Shown here in pieces: positions 34,980-43,556 of a stretch of 64,000 nucleotides of DNA. Below the pieces are notes generated by a model. The model ran no database searches. It was given only the letters and a program-made list of their open reading frames with translations, and was not told where the DNA came from. Both the position numbers and the translations under genes were made by a program. The first letter of the stretch is position 1; every line of letters starts with the position of its first letter. The DNA comes from Bradyrhizobium sp. 170 (GTDB lineage Bacteria; Pseudomonadota; Alphaproteobacteria; Rhizobiales; Xanthobacteraceae): assembly GCF_023101085.1 (NCBI RefSeq), contig NZ_CP064703.1:2666001-2730000 (forward strand), read 5' to 3'.

Positions 34980-35669
34980 ATGCTGTTTTCGGGCTACATA
35001 TTCGATGTGGAAGGTACGCTAGTCGACTGTGTGCGCCAGAATTTGCTGAGCCTGCAGGAGTCATTGGCCAATTTTGGCGCAACGGTACCCTATGAAATTT
35101 TGCAACTCTATTCCGGATTGGACGGCGACCAGACGCTTCAGCTCATTGCTCCCGCTATGAGCGCTGAAGAGCGCAAAAGGGTGCTTGAAGCCAAGGAGAA
35201 AGTTTACGACGGCAAATATCTGGCAATGGCAAAGCCCTTCGCGGGCGTGCGTGATGTACTTGAGGCGATAGCCAAAGCTGGCGGACGAATTGCGCTGGCA
35301 ACGGATTGCAAAGGCCCAGAACTCAAACATTACCGATCGCTTCTGGATGTTGACGACCTTATCTCCTGTGTGGCGTGTGGGGACGATGTCGAGCATGGCA
35401 AGCCAGACCCTCGGCTGGTGGGGTTGGCGGTTCGAAGGTTAGGTGTGTCGGTCAAGCAGGCTATCATGATTGGCGATACTCCATATGATGCCGAGGCCGC
35501 GAGGTCAGCCGGTGTGGCAGCCGCCGGTCTCCTTACTGGCGGATTCGCCAAGGAAGCTCTGCTGGAGGCTGGATGCTCCATCGTTGCAGGTGATCTGCCC
35601 GAGCTTCTAATGAGTCTGGAAAGTATGAGCGATGAAGGTTCTTTGGACCGCTCAGGAAGCCCAGCTTGA
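34980..35669 (+). CDS. HAD-superfamily hydrolase with DxE motif I
   Basis: 229 residues from ATG 34980 (gtgggagg upstream). GYIFDVEGTLVDC is motif I, ALATDCKGPELKHY motif II, HGKPDPRLVG motif III and MIGDTPYDAEAA motif IV of a phosphoglycolate-phosphatase-like HAD enzyme. Motif I has E where the general acid aspartate (DxD) usually stands. The cap region (LQLYSGLDGDQTLQLI) is well kept, so the protein is intact and the substitution probably belongs to a subfamily rather than to decay. Substrate unknown. Confidence 0.8.
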   Translation: MLFSGYIFDVEGTLVDCVRQNLLSLQESLANFGATVPYEILQLYSGLDGDQTLQLIAPAMSAEERKRVLEAKEKVYDGKYLAMAKPFAGVRDVLEAIAKAGGRIALATDCKGPELKHYRSLLDVDDLISCVACGDDVEHGKPDPRLVGLAVRRLGVSVKQAIMIGDTPYDAEAARSAGVAAAGLLTGGFAKEALLEAGCSIVAGDLPELLMSLESMSDEGSLDRSGSPA

Positions 35670-35806
35670 ATTTCCATAGAGCAGGCATCCGATGCATCCG
35701 ATGACTTACTGTTTCGCAGCGTCGCGTGGCGCGCGTTGGTAGGGTCGGCGGCGCATCCATGCCGCGCACCTGTGCGAGAAGCGGCCCCGGTCCGCCGGTC
35801 ACGCTT

Positions 35807-36100
35807 TTATTGCGGGCGTGGCGGTGGAATGGCCGGTTTACCGGGCGCGGGCCTAACCGATATATCGCTATCGGGCATCTTGTCCCTGCCTTGGTCGTTG
35901 TTGTCGCCGCGACCGGCCGAGGTCGAACTGCCGCTGCCGCTCGGGCCTGATGCTGCGCCTGTCGTTCCACTGGGCGCTGCCCTTGGGTTTTCCGAGCTTC
36001 CGGCGGGATCTCAGCCACGACCGCTTGGGCCGCCGCTCCGCGCGAGCGCAACCGACTGATTGCCTAGCACTACGATCAAGAGGAGTGCAAAATACTTCAT
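35807..36100 (-). pseudogene. Small secreted glycine/serine/proline-rich protein with in-frame TGA
   Basis: A signal peptide (MKYFALLLIVVLGNQSVALA) is followed by SGGPSGRG, TGA, then in the same frame DPAGSSENPRAAPSGTTGAA and a proline-rich end at TAA 35807. The stop probably replaced a tryptophan codon. Otherwise the frame is open for 97 codons. Could be a true short 29-residue peptide, but the coding continuation argues for decay. Confidence 0.5.
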
Positions 36101-36235
36101 CGCGGGTTCTTTCTTCCCATCCGGATGGCCTCAGCGGGGCGAACTGAGACCATCTCGCCCTGGTCTCTGCCGGGGCGGCCGGCACTCGACACGAACTTGC
36201 AGGGCCAGGCTTGGTTCAGCCGAGCATGGTGTGAC

Positions 36236-36412
36236 TTAGATCTTTGATCGATGCTCGGCAGCCTTGTGACGAAGTTCGTCGATCATTTGTTGCGCGCCCG
36301 TGCACGTGAGTAACTCGCCGGACTTATCGGGAACGTCCGCTTCGTCGCAGAGGCGCTTGAGTTCCTTGCGCTGGGCTTCGGTCATTGGATCGGTATGGGC
36401 ATTCAATGCCAT
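36236..36412 (-). CDS. DUF3072 small protein
   Basis: 58 residues: MALNAHTDPMTEAQRKELKR, LCDEADVPDKSGELLT, then AQQMIDELRHKAAEHR. The TEAQRxxLKxL and IDELR pattern fits DUF3072. ATG 36412 has gagga upstream and a perfect EcfG-type promoter at 36439-36463. Probably a small stress protein; function unknown. Confidence 0.8.
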   Translation of the reverse strand: MALNAHTDPMTEAQRKELKRLCDEADVPDKSGELLTCTGAQQMIDELRHKAAEHRSKI

Positions 36413-36438
36413 GGCGGTGGTCTCCTCACTTTGGAGCC

Positions 36439-36463
36439 AACGCGAGCAGCGTCCGCTCGTTCC
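36439..36463 (-). promoter_or_regulatory. EcfG-type stress promoter for the DUF3072 gene
   Basis: Minus strand GGAAC (36463-36459), 16 bases, CGTT (36442-36439). Exact consensus, 27 bases from the start codon. Confidence 0.8.
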
Positions 36464-36515
36464 GGACTCGAGAGTAACGCCTGGATCGAAAACCGTTCGT
36501 CGGCGTTTATTGGCC

Positions 36516-37115
36516 ATGAGACCGGTCGGCGAAACGGTGCAGATCCGTAATATCGAAACGCGCGTGCAAAGCAAAAAAGGCAAGCTGATGAGCGTCAGTT
36601 ATGCCCAGCGTAGACGAGATGGCGACCAGCAGCAGCGCAAGCGCGAGATCTACGATAGCGGAAACTCTGCTGTCATTCTTCCCTATGATCCGGCCCGCAG
36701 GACAGTATTGCTGACGCGGCAATTGAGGCTTCCCATATTCCTCCAAGATGGAAAAGAGAACGCGCTGGAGGCCTGCGCCGGGAAGCTCGACGGCGCAACG
36801 GCCGAAGAGCGGATCAGAAAAGAGATCGAAGAAGAGCTAGGCTACCGGATTGTTGAGGTCGAACGATTGTTCGAGCTTTATGTCAGTCCCGCATCGATCA
36901 TGGAGAAGGTTTTCTTCTTCACTTGTTCCTATTCGCCTGCACAAAAAATTTCCGGTGGTGGCGGACTCAAGGAGGAGGGGGAAGATATCGAGGTAGTCGA
37001 AACCACCCTGGAGAACGCTGCGAACATGGTCGCCACCAGAGAGATCCTCGATGCAAAAACAGTCGTGCTAATCCAGTATTTAAGCGAACGCGTCCGGACC
37101 CCGAAAAGCTTGTGA
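36516..37115 (+). CDS. NudK-type Nudix hydrolase (GDP-mannose pyrophosphatase family)
   Basis: 199 residues. ACAGKLDGATAEERIRKEIE followed by EELGY is the Nudix box (the RE is RKE here); upstream KREIYDSGNSAVILPYDPAR and VLLTRQLRLP, downstream LFELYVSPASIMEKVFFFTC are typical of NudK. It hydrolyses nucleotide-sugar diphosphates such as GDP-mannose with magnesium. A badly decayed copy is at 30050-30561. ATG 36516 is chosen because the domain starts there; the frame is open further upstream but reverse to the DUF3072 gene. Confidence 0.8.
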   Translation: MRPVGETVQIRNIETRVQSKKGKLMSVSYAQRRRDGDQQQRKREIYDSGNSAVILPYDPARRTVLLTRQLRLPIFLQDGKENALEACAGKLDGATAEERIRKEIEEELGYRIVEVERLFELYVSPASIMEKVFFFTCSYSPAQKISGGGGLKEEGEDIEVVETTLENAANMVATREILDAKTVVLIQYLSERVRTPKSL

Positions 37116-37159
37116 CTGTCGCGCGGACATTGGGCGGCGCGGATCGTCCGTGCGGTGAC

Positions 37160-38767
37160 CTAGGTAAGGCGATTGAGATTTTCGAATGGGGTGAGGTCCC
37201 TCGGTTCGTTCTCTAGTTCTTCGCCATCGCGTCGCTCCGCCTTGATACTTACCTCAGCCAGCGGGCCGACAGCGGGCGCATTGAGCGGCGTTCCATCGAC
37301 TGCAAAATGAGATCCGTGACAGGGACAATCCCAGCAGGTCTCGAAGGAATTCCAGTGCAGGTGGCAGCCCAGATGCGTACAGGCCGCCGAGCGGGCGTAC
37401 AGCGTGCCGGAAGGATCACGATAGGCTGCGATCTTGCTCGTACCCTGCCGGATGATAGCGCCGTGCCCGGCTTTCAGCTCGCTGATATCGGCCAGTTCGC
37501 CCGGCGCGAGGTACTCGGCAAAGTTCTTCACGGCGGTTACATTCTCTCGCAGGAAGTTGCCGATCGCGGCGGGCGTCTTTCGCGAGGGTTCATAGACTTC
37601 GGCCCATTTGGCTTCTCGCCCCAGGATCAGCGCTGAGTTGATTATCGCGCCCACAAGCCCGTGCGTCATGCCTTGGCCGGAATCGCCGGTATGTACATAG
37701 ACACTGTTGCTTCCCGGATTTCGGCCGATGAAGCCGGCATAATCGATGGTGTCGAGGACCTGGCCCGACCACCGATGGGTGACGTCTTGCGCGGCTGGAA
37801 CGAGGTTACGCGTCCAGGCCTCGAGAGCCTGAAAGCGGACCTCGGCGTCATCGGCTTCGCCGCTCTTGTGGTCGCCGCCGCCGACGATGAGAAAGTCGGT
37901 TCGACCATCGCCAGGCTGCAGCCGCACATAGTGGTAGGGGTCGAGCGTGTCCCAGTATAGGGCGTCCGGAATGGCTCCCTTCGGAATCGAAAGGGCCATC
38001 GCGTAGGTGCGATAGGGAGCCATTTTGGTATGCAGCGCAAATCGATCGACGATTGGAGCATTGGTCGCCACGACCGCAGCCCGGGCCGTTATCGTCCGGC
38101 TGCCAGCCGTAATAATCACCTTGCCGTCGTCGCGCTCTTCGAAACCTTCGACAACCGTGTCAGAGTGGAAGCTGCCGCTCTTTGCCTCGATAGCCGCGAC
38201 AAGACCCTTGAGATATCTGAGCGGATGGAAGGTGCCTTGGCGCGTATAGCGCAACGCGTGCTGCTGCCCGCAATGGGCGAGGGGGACGCCGACCAGCCGA
38301 TCAACCGGCGCGCCGACCTTGCGGACCGCCTCCAGTTCATCCTCGATGATCTTGGAGTCGGTGTTGAACGCCTGAAACAGATAACCGTCCAGCCGCCGAA
38401 AATCGCAGTCGATGGATTCCCGCTTCTGAATTTCCTCGATGCGATCTACGGCTGCCGCCTGACTCTCATAGAACAGGCGGGACATTTCCTCGCCACGAAA
38501 GCTTATCATCGCCGAGGTCAGATCATCGCATAGCGGCGCCAGATGCGCGGTGGTACGCGCCGTTATGCCGCCTGCGATCTTCCCACGATCAACCACGATG
38601 ACCCGCGAACCTCCGAGGGCGAGTTCATAGGCCGTGGAAATCCCGGCAATACCCGCGCCAATAATTACAACATCGCATTCCTTGCTGCCCTGGAGCGGTG
38701 TCGCGTTTGGGGCGACCGCAACGTCCATCCAAAGCGACTTGCTGCGCCGATCGACGAAATGATCCAT
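37160..38767 (-). CDS. FAD-dependent oxidoreductase with C-terminal Rieske domain
   Basis: 535 residues. DVVIIGAGIAGISTAYELAL binds FAD (DAO fold); VVATNAP and VHTGDSGQGMTHGLVGAI are conserved in the amine/glycine-oxidase-like half. The last 100 residues hold the Rieske [2Fe-2S] ligands CTHLGCH and CPCHGSHF. This two-domain type is frequent in rhizobia; substrate unknown. A fragment of another copy with a stop at the tryptophan between the Rieske motifs is at 12120-12250. Start at ATG 38767 rather than 38809, since the former begins the conserved region. Confidence 0.85.
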   Translation of the reverse strand: MDHFVDRRSKSLWMDVAVAPNATPLQGSKECDVVIIGAGIAGISTAYELALGGSRVIVVDRGKIAGGITARTTAHLAPLCDDLTSAMISFRGEEMSRLFYESQAAAVDRIEEIQKRESIDCDFRRLDGYLFQAFNTDSKIIEDELEAVRKVGAPVDRLVGVPLAHCGQQHALRYTRQGTFHPLRYLKGLVAAIEAKSGSFHSDTVVEGFEERDDGKVIITAGSRTITARAAVVATNAPIVDRFALHTKMAPYRTYAMALSIPKGAIPDALYWDTLDPYHYVRLQPGDGRTDFLIVGGGDHKSGEADDAEVRFQALEAWTRNLVPAAQDVTHRWSGQVLDTIDYAGFIGRNPGSNSVYVHTGDSGQGMTHGLVGAIINSALILGREAKWAEVYEPSRKTPAAIGNFLRENVTAVKNFAEYLAPGELADISELKAGHGAIIRQGTSKIAAYRDPSGTLYARSAACTHLGCHLHWNSFETCWDCPCHGSHFAVDGTPLNAPAVGPLAEVSIKAERRDGEELENEPRDLTPFENLNRLT

Positions 38768-38835
38768 CCGAAAGCCCAATAAGTCGACCAAATGATTTCT
38801 GGAGGACAAACGGCCGATCAGAGGAGTGGTTCCTA

Positions 38836-38960
38836 TCAGTTCCGCTGTCGTCGGGCCGGCGCCGTCAACTCAGTCAGGCGTCTGGCATCGGCCGGTGCCG
38901 CGCTTTTCTGGTCGTTGTCGAAATAGACGAACACGTCGCAGCCTTGCCGCCTCGGGCATT
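38836..38960 (-). pseudogene. DUF72-family gene, C-terminal remnant
   Basis: About 40 codons ending RDVFVYF-like text: GCDVFVYFDNDQKSAAPADA, ARRLTELT and TGA at 38836-38838. This is the usual end of DUF72 proteins (YVYFNND region). All upstream parts are missing. Confidence 0.65.
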
Positions 38961-39058
38961 TTGGCGCGTCAGCATCGTAAAATGGCCGAGCCCGGATCCG
39001 CCAAGCCGTAGACATGTTCGCGCAGGAGGCTCGTCCGAGGAGCGAGAGGGGCTGGTTA

Positions 39059-39084
39059 GGAACAATAATCCTGGCAATAACGTT
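39059..39084 (+). promoter_or_regulatory. EcfG-type stress promoter for the DUF892 gene
   Basis: GGAAC, 17 bases, CGTT; 30 bases before the start codon. Confidence 0.75.
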
Positions 39085-39113
39085 TAGCGAGCATCCAATC
39101 AGGAGGATTGCCC

Positions 39114-39629
39114 ATGGGCCTATTCACGCAAGACATCAAGACGATGGACGACCTGTTCCTGCACGGCTTGCAGGATATTTATTATGCAGAACAGCAGATC
39201 ACGAAGGCGTTGCCGAAGATGATCGACAAGGCAACCAACCGCGATCTTATCGCCGGCCTCAAGGCGCATCTGGAGGAGACCAACAAGCAGATCGAGCGGC
39301 TGGACAAGGTGTTTCTGAAGCTTGAGCAGCAGCCAAGCGGCACGCAATGCCCGGCCATCGATGGTCTGATCAAGGAGGCCGATGAGTTGACCGGCGAGAT
39401 AGCGGACGAGGCTGTGCTTGATGCGGCGATCGTCGCCGGCGCGCAAGCCGTCGAACACTATGAGATCTGCCGCTACGGTACGCTGATTGCCTGGGCCGAG
39501 AAGCTCGGTCATGACGAAGTGGTTCGCTTCCTGACCACCAACCTCAACGAGGAAAAGGCTGCGAACACGAAGCTCAATACCATCGCGCTTCGGAAGGGCG
39601 TCAACACCAAGGCGTCGAACGCCGCCTGA
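39114..39629 (+). CDS. Ferritin-like DUF892 (YciF/YciE) protein
   Basis: 171 residues: MGLFTQDIKTMDDLFLHGLQ, DIYYAEQQITKALPKMIDKA, ETNKQIERLDKVF, EAVLDAAIVAGAQAVEHYEI and LTTNLNEEKAANTKL. The paired E-x-x-Q/H motifs of the four-helix bundle are those of the YciE/YciF di-iron-like family, induced by osmotic and general stress. aggagg is eight bases before ATG 39114, and an EcfG-type promoter lies just upstream. A wrecked copy is at 53600-54107. Confidence 0.85.
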   Translation: MGLFTQDIKTMDDLFLHGLQDIYYAEQQITKALPKMIDKATNRDLIAGLKAHLEETNKQIERLDKVFLKLEQQPSGTQCPAIDGLIKEADELTGEIADEAVLDAAIVAGAQAVEHYEICRYGTLIAWAEKLGHDEVVRFLTTNLNEEKAANTKLNTIALRKGVNTKASNAA

Positions 39630-39701
39630 CCCGGCACTGGCAGCCAAGGCTCCGGCGAGAAAAGGGGCCTTGGATGCCTAAGGGGCCGGTAGGAACGTCT
39701 G

Positions 39702-40559
39702 CTATAGGAAGGGCTTTCCGCCAGTGACGGCGATCGTCGCGCCGGATACGTAGCTCGAGAGCGGATCGGCCAGCATGACATAGGCCGTGGCCAACTCGAC
39801 GGGCTGGCCGGGGCGCTTCATCGGCACCTGTTTGCCGAAATTCTTCACAGAGTCGTCGGGCAAGGTCGAAGGAATGAGCGGCGTCCAGATCGGTCCCGGG
39901 GCGACCGCATTGGCGCGAATGCCTTTGTCGGCCAGCATCTGCGCCAATCCCGCCGTGAAATTGTGGATCGCACCCTTGGTCGTTGCATAGGCCAACAGTG
40001 TCGGGTTGGGTACATCCGAATTGATCGACGCCGTGTTGATGATGCAGCTTCCCGGCTTCATGTGCCTTATCGCTGCCTTGGTGAGATAGAACATCGCGTG
40101 GATGTTCACCTTGAACGTCAGCTCCCATTCCTCGTCGCTGATGTCGTCGATCGATTTGAAACTGGCCTGATGGGCCGCGTTGTTGACGAGGATATCGATT
40201 CCGCCGAGATCCGAAACGGCCTTCGCGATGACTGCGCGGCATTGACCGGGATCCTGTATGTCGCCGGGAAGCAGGACGGCCTTTCTGCCGGCTTCCGTCA
40301 CCAGCCGCTCGGTCTCCCGGGCGTCGTCTTGCTCGTCGAGATAGGAGATCAGAACGTCAGCTCCCTCGCGGGCATAGGCGATGGCAACCGCGCGGCCGAT
40401 CCCGCTATCGCCGCCGGTGATAACGGCCTTCTTGCCGTTGAGGCGGCCGCTGCCCTTGTAGGACGTTTCGCCATGATCAGGCGCCGGATTCATCGCGGCA
40501 GTCTTGCCGGGCATTGGCTGGCGTTGGTTCGGAAACGGAGGGCGGGGATAGTCCAGCAT
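39702..40559 (-). CDS. SDR-family oxidoreductase
   Basis: 285 residues. AVITGGDSGIGRAVAIAYAR is the cofactor loop, DILVNNAAHQ the NNA motif, INTASINS the serine and YATTKG the catalytic tyrosine-lysine pair. The N-terminal tail (FPNQRQPMPGKT and DHGETSYKGSGRL) is that of the YdaD/YghA glucose-dehydrogenase-like group associated with stress. ATG 40601 lies inside a promoter motif (40597-40621), so the start must be downstream; I use ATG 40559. A decayed copy is at 47337-47540. Confidence 0.85.
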   Translation of the reverse strand: MLDYPRPPFPNQRQPMPGKTAAMNPAPDHGETSYKGSGRLNGKKAVITGGDSGIGRAVAIAYAREGADVLISYLDEQDDARETERLVTEAGRKAVLLPGDIQDPGQCRAVIAKAVSDLGGIDILVNNAAHQASFKSIDDISDEEWELTFKVNIHAMFYLTKAAIRHMKPGSCIINTASINSDVPNPTLLAYATTKGAIHNFTAGLAQMLADKGIRANAVAPGPIWTPLIPSTLPDDSVKNFGKQVPMKRPGQPVELATAYVMLADPLSSYVSGATIAVTGGKPFL

Positions 40560-40596
40560 GGCTCGGCCTGCGCTCTCATTGATCGCAATTGTACTT

Positions 40597-40621
40597 AACA
40601 TCCGCCTGGCACGATCGTTCC
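40597..40621 (-). promoter_or_regulatory. EcfG-type stress promoter for the SDR gene
   Basis: Minus strand GGAAC (40621-40617), 17 bases, GTT (40599-40597; -10 TGTT). Lies 38 bases before the chosen start. Confidence 0.65.
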
Positions 40622-40725
40622 TGCGCTGAGCCGGGCAGGCGAGGGGGCGCGTGGTTTTGATGCGAGGAACGAAGTGGGCCGTCGCCGATTGATACCGGAG
40701 GTTCCGTCTTCAGGAAGGATTACAA

Positions 40726-41268
40726 ATGAAGTATCTAGCCCCATGCCTTGCGCTCATCCTCCTTGGCGCGCCTGCAATGGCGCAATCCGTAGGCGAAAAG
40801 ACCGGCATTAACTCCACCCTCGGCATCGCGCCGAAGACGGAAGATTTCGTGAAGCAAGTTGCCATCAGTGACATGTTCGAAATTCAGTCCAGCAAGATCG
40901 CGCAGGAACGGGGCAACGCCGACCAGAAGACGTTTGCCGGGATCATGATCAAGGATCACCAAGGGAGTTCGGCTGATCTGATGGTCCTTGCCGGCGAGTG
41001 GAAAACGTCGCTACCGACCGCGTTGGACAGCACTCATCAAACCAAGCTCGACAAGCTCAAATCTCTTAATGGCGCCGACTTCAGCTCACGCTACAACCTT
41101 GAACAGGTCAGCGGCCACAAGGATGCCGTTTCGCTGTTTGAACGCTATGCCAATGGCGGCGACGATCCGAAACTGAAGGAATGGGCTGACAAGATGTTGC
41201 CGACCTTGCGGCATCATCTGGAAATGGCCCAGGAGATGGCGGCTGGAAAGACCGTGGGAAAGCACTAA
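40726..41268 (+). CDS. Exported DUF4142 protein
   Basis: 180 residues: signal peptide MKYLAPCLALILLGAPAMAQ, then KTEDFVKQVAISDMFEIQSS, FAGIMIKDHQGSSADLM and a last helix pair (GHKDAVSLFERYANGGDDPK, LRHHLEMAQEM). Histidines in the DH and HH motifs suggest a ferritin-like metal site in the periplasm. aggaagg precedes the ATG. An upstream GGAAC box has GATT at the -10 position (40666-40690), so EcfG control is possible but weaker than at its neighbours. Confidence 0.8.
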   Translation: MKYLAPCLALILLGAPAMAQSVGEKTGINSTLGIAPKTEDFVKQVAISDMFEIQSSKIAQERGNADQKTFAGIMIKDHQGSSADLMVLAGEWKTSLPTALDSTHQTKLDKLKSLNGADFSSRYNLEQVSGHKDAVSLFERYANGGDDPKLKEWADKMLPTLRHHLEMAQEMAAGKTVGKH

Positions 41269-41323
41269 CGCTTCATTAGCGGAGACCTGGGACTGCCGGA
41301 CGCGGCCACAAGGTTTTCACGGA

Positions 41324-41567
41324 TCACGTCTTGAACATCTCCGGATTCTCGGCAATGAACTCTTCCCACAGTTCGCGCATCATCCTCTGAACGTCCTCCG
41401 ACTCGTAATGATTGCCGTTGGGGCAGCTCGTTGCCAAGCTGACCCAAGCGGACAATGCCGGAACGCGGATCGCCGGGATCCGGGACGAAGGCGGCCTCGG
41501 TCGGCTTATGCACTATGCCTTGCGGCGTGATGTTGAATTGATTGCGCGTGACTAACGTGTTTGCCAT
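41324..41567 (-). pseudogene. Small hypothetical protein broken by one extra C
   Basis: MANTLVTRNQFNITPQGIVH, KPTEAAFVPDPGD and RLGQLGNELP run into a stretch of four C bases (near 41420). Reading it as three restores NGNHYESEDVQRMMRELWEE and FIAENPEMFKT to TGA at 41324-41326. The homopolymer position makes a sequencing error a real possibility; otherwise a one-base insertion killed the gene. Confidence 0.65.
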
Positions 41568-42256
41568 GGCGTTGGAGACTGGACCTTGACGTTCGACGTA
41601 GGCGCAACTCGGGAATAACAGCCAAAGTTCCAGTCTCGTCTGACCGAATGTGAGGGGTTTCGGGCAGATCGTAGCAAACCATTCCGCTGGTCGACCAGGG
41701 TGCCTTGGTTGGAGTTGAAAGCCGCACGCTACGGAGGCTCATTTGGCCCAGCGGGTTTGAGGCTGCCATGTCTGGCGGCGGTATTGTTGGCGGGTACGCC
41801 AGGGAACTTTCAGGGAATTTTTGGGGCTCGCTATCCATAGCGCCTTTGCGGGCATGGTCTCTTCGTCAGGTCCCCCGTGTTCAGGCGGCTATCCTAAAAC
41901 GCGCTTTTCACTTCAACTTCCCATCTCCTTCGGAAACCGCACTCGGCACGCATCGGCCATCTTAGCAACGCGGAACTCGCCGAAGCGTCGCCCGATGATG
42001 AACGTCCATTCATCGGCACTACCCTTCCAATTGATTACGAAACTTCAACCGGCGCTTGGGCTTATCGAATGGGAAAAAGTGGTAAAAGCGTGTCGCTGAG
42101 CAATGGCTTCAGTGATGGTTCGTCGGACGTCCGTGCCCGAGCGGCGGGAAGCCAGGTCGAGAGCCGAGTGTCGTTACAATCTCGCCAATGGCTGACTAAG
42201 GATTGGGACCGGGCGATCGGTTATGGAAATCCATCTCTGTGAAAGGATACTGCTCA
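41568..42256. other. Region with an unidentified open reading stretch before the trehalose-synthase-type gene
   Basis: From about 41930 the plus strand is open to TGA at about 42242: GHLSNAELAEASPDDERPFI, TLPIDYETSTGAWAYRMGKS, SLSNGFSDGSSDVRARAAGS, WLTKDWDRAIGY. It has no obvious start codon and no family I know. It may be the tail of a lost gene. The rest of the interval shows nothing. Confidence 0.4.
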
Positions 42257-43498
42257 ATGTCTCTACTTAACTCGGCTGTTGAGAGATCCAAACTTGGGCT
42301 CCATACGATCGAACAGTATGAGCCGCTGATCGGCTCTGCTGCAGCGGAACGGATAGCCATGAAGGCTGATCGCGTCCGCGCGATGCGCGTCGCCCACGTC
42401 AGTTCTACGTTCTATGGCGGCGGCGTTACCGAACTACTTACGCCGCTGACGCTGATGATGAACGCGATGGGAATCGAGACCGACTGGCACCTGATTCAAG
42501 GCACTCCCGGTTTTTTCGGATGCACAAAGAAACTGCACAACACCTTGCAAGGTGAGAACTTAGATTTGTCTGAAGCTGAAAGAGCCATATACGAAGAAGT
42601 CGTATTTGAGAATGCAACGAGACTTCATCTCGAAGAGTGCGACGCGATCATTGTTCACGATCCTCAGCCGCTGCCACTTGTCTCGCAGTTTCCCGATCGG
42701 GAGATGCCCTGGCTGTGGCAATGCCACGTCGACCTTTCCTCGCCATTTGCGCCGGTGTGGAGTTACCTGAGCGGCTTTATCGAAAAATACAATGCGGCAA
42801 TTTTCTCTCTTCCCGAATATGCCCAGCATCTCGGCATAGATCAGCATTTCGTGCCACCGGCGATCGACCCATTTTCACCCAAAAACGGAGAACTGTCTGA
42901 GAAAGAGATCCGACAATTCCTGGCCAATTACAAAATTCCCACGGATCGACCGTTGGTTGTGCAGGTTTCCAGGTTTGATCGGTGGAAGGATCCCCTGGGT
43001 GTCATCGATGCTTTCCGCAGGGCGAGAGAACAGGTGGATAGTACGCTCGTCTTGGTGGGCAATAACGCATCCGACGATCCGGAGGGTCATGTTATTCTGG
43101 AGTCCCTGGAGGATTCGATAGATGGGGACATAGTCATCCTCGCGGTCGATGATCCAATCCTGGTGAACGCACTGCAGCGCCAGGCAGCCGTGGTCTTGCA
43201 GAAGTCAATCCGCGAGGGGTTTGGCCTCACTGTCACCGAGGCGATGTGGAAAGGCGCCGCCGTCGTCGGCGGGAACGTGGGCGGCATTCGTCACCAAATC
43301 AAGGACGGGTGGAACGGGTTTCTGGTGAAGACGCCCGATGAGGCCGCTGCAAGAATAGTCCAAGTCTTGAAGGACCCTCAGCTTCGAGAGCAACTCGGCT
43401 CCCGAGCGAAGGAGAGCGTTCGGGAGAAATTTCTAATGAGCCGGCTGCTCGAGGACTGGCTCGATCTGCTGATCCAATACGGCCGGCCGGAGATCTGA
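42257..43498 (+). CDS. GT4 glycosyltransferase of the trehalose synthase (TreT) type
   Basis: 413 residues from ATG 42257 (aaagga upstream). VAHVSSTFYGGGVTELLTPL is the N-terminal donor-cleft loop; VVQVSRFDRWKDPLGVIDAF begins the GT-B nucleotide domain; SIREGFGLTVTEAMWKGAAV is the E-x7-E retaining motif. Overall similarity is to trehalose synthases that join a nucleotide-glucose to glucose. Trehalose is an osmo- and desiccation protectant, which suits this stress region. The gene for a second glycosyltransferase follows after 58 bases. Confidence 0.75.
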   Translation: MSLLNSAVERSKLGLHTIEQYEPLIGSAAAERIAMKADRVRAMRVAHVSSTFYGGGVTELLTPLTLMMNAMGIETDWHLIQGTPGFFGCTKKLHNTLQGENLDLSEAERAIYEEVVFENATRLHLEECDAIIVHDPQPLPLVSQFPDREMPWLWQCHVDLSSPFAPVWSYLSGFIEKYNAAIFSLPEYAQHLGIDQHFVPPAIDPFSPKNGELSEKEIRQFLANYKIPTDRPLVVQVSRFDRWKDPLGVIDAFRRAREQVDSTLVLVGNNASDDPEGHVILESLEDSIDGDIVILAVDDPILVNALQRQAAVVLQKSIREGFGLTVTEAMWKGAAVVGGNVGGIRHQIKDGWNGFLVKTPDEAAARIVQVLKDPQLREQLGSRAKESVREKFLMSRLLEDWLDLLIQYGRPEI

Positions 43499-43556
43499 CG
43501 GTCAGCGGCCGCTAACAAAACGAAACACGCGGATATCCTGAAACGTGGAAGCGCCG

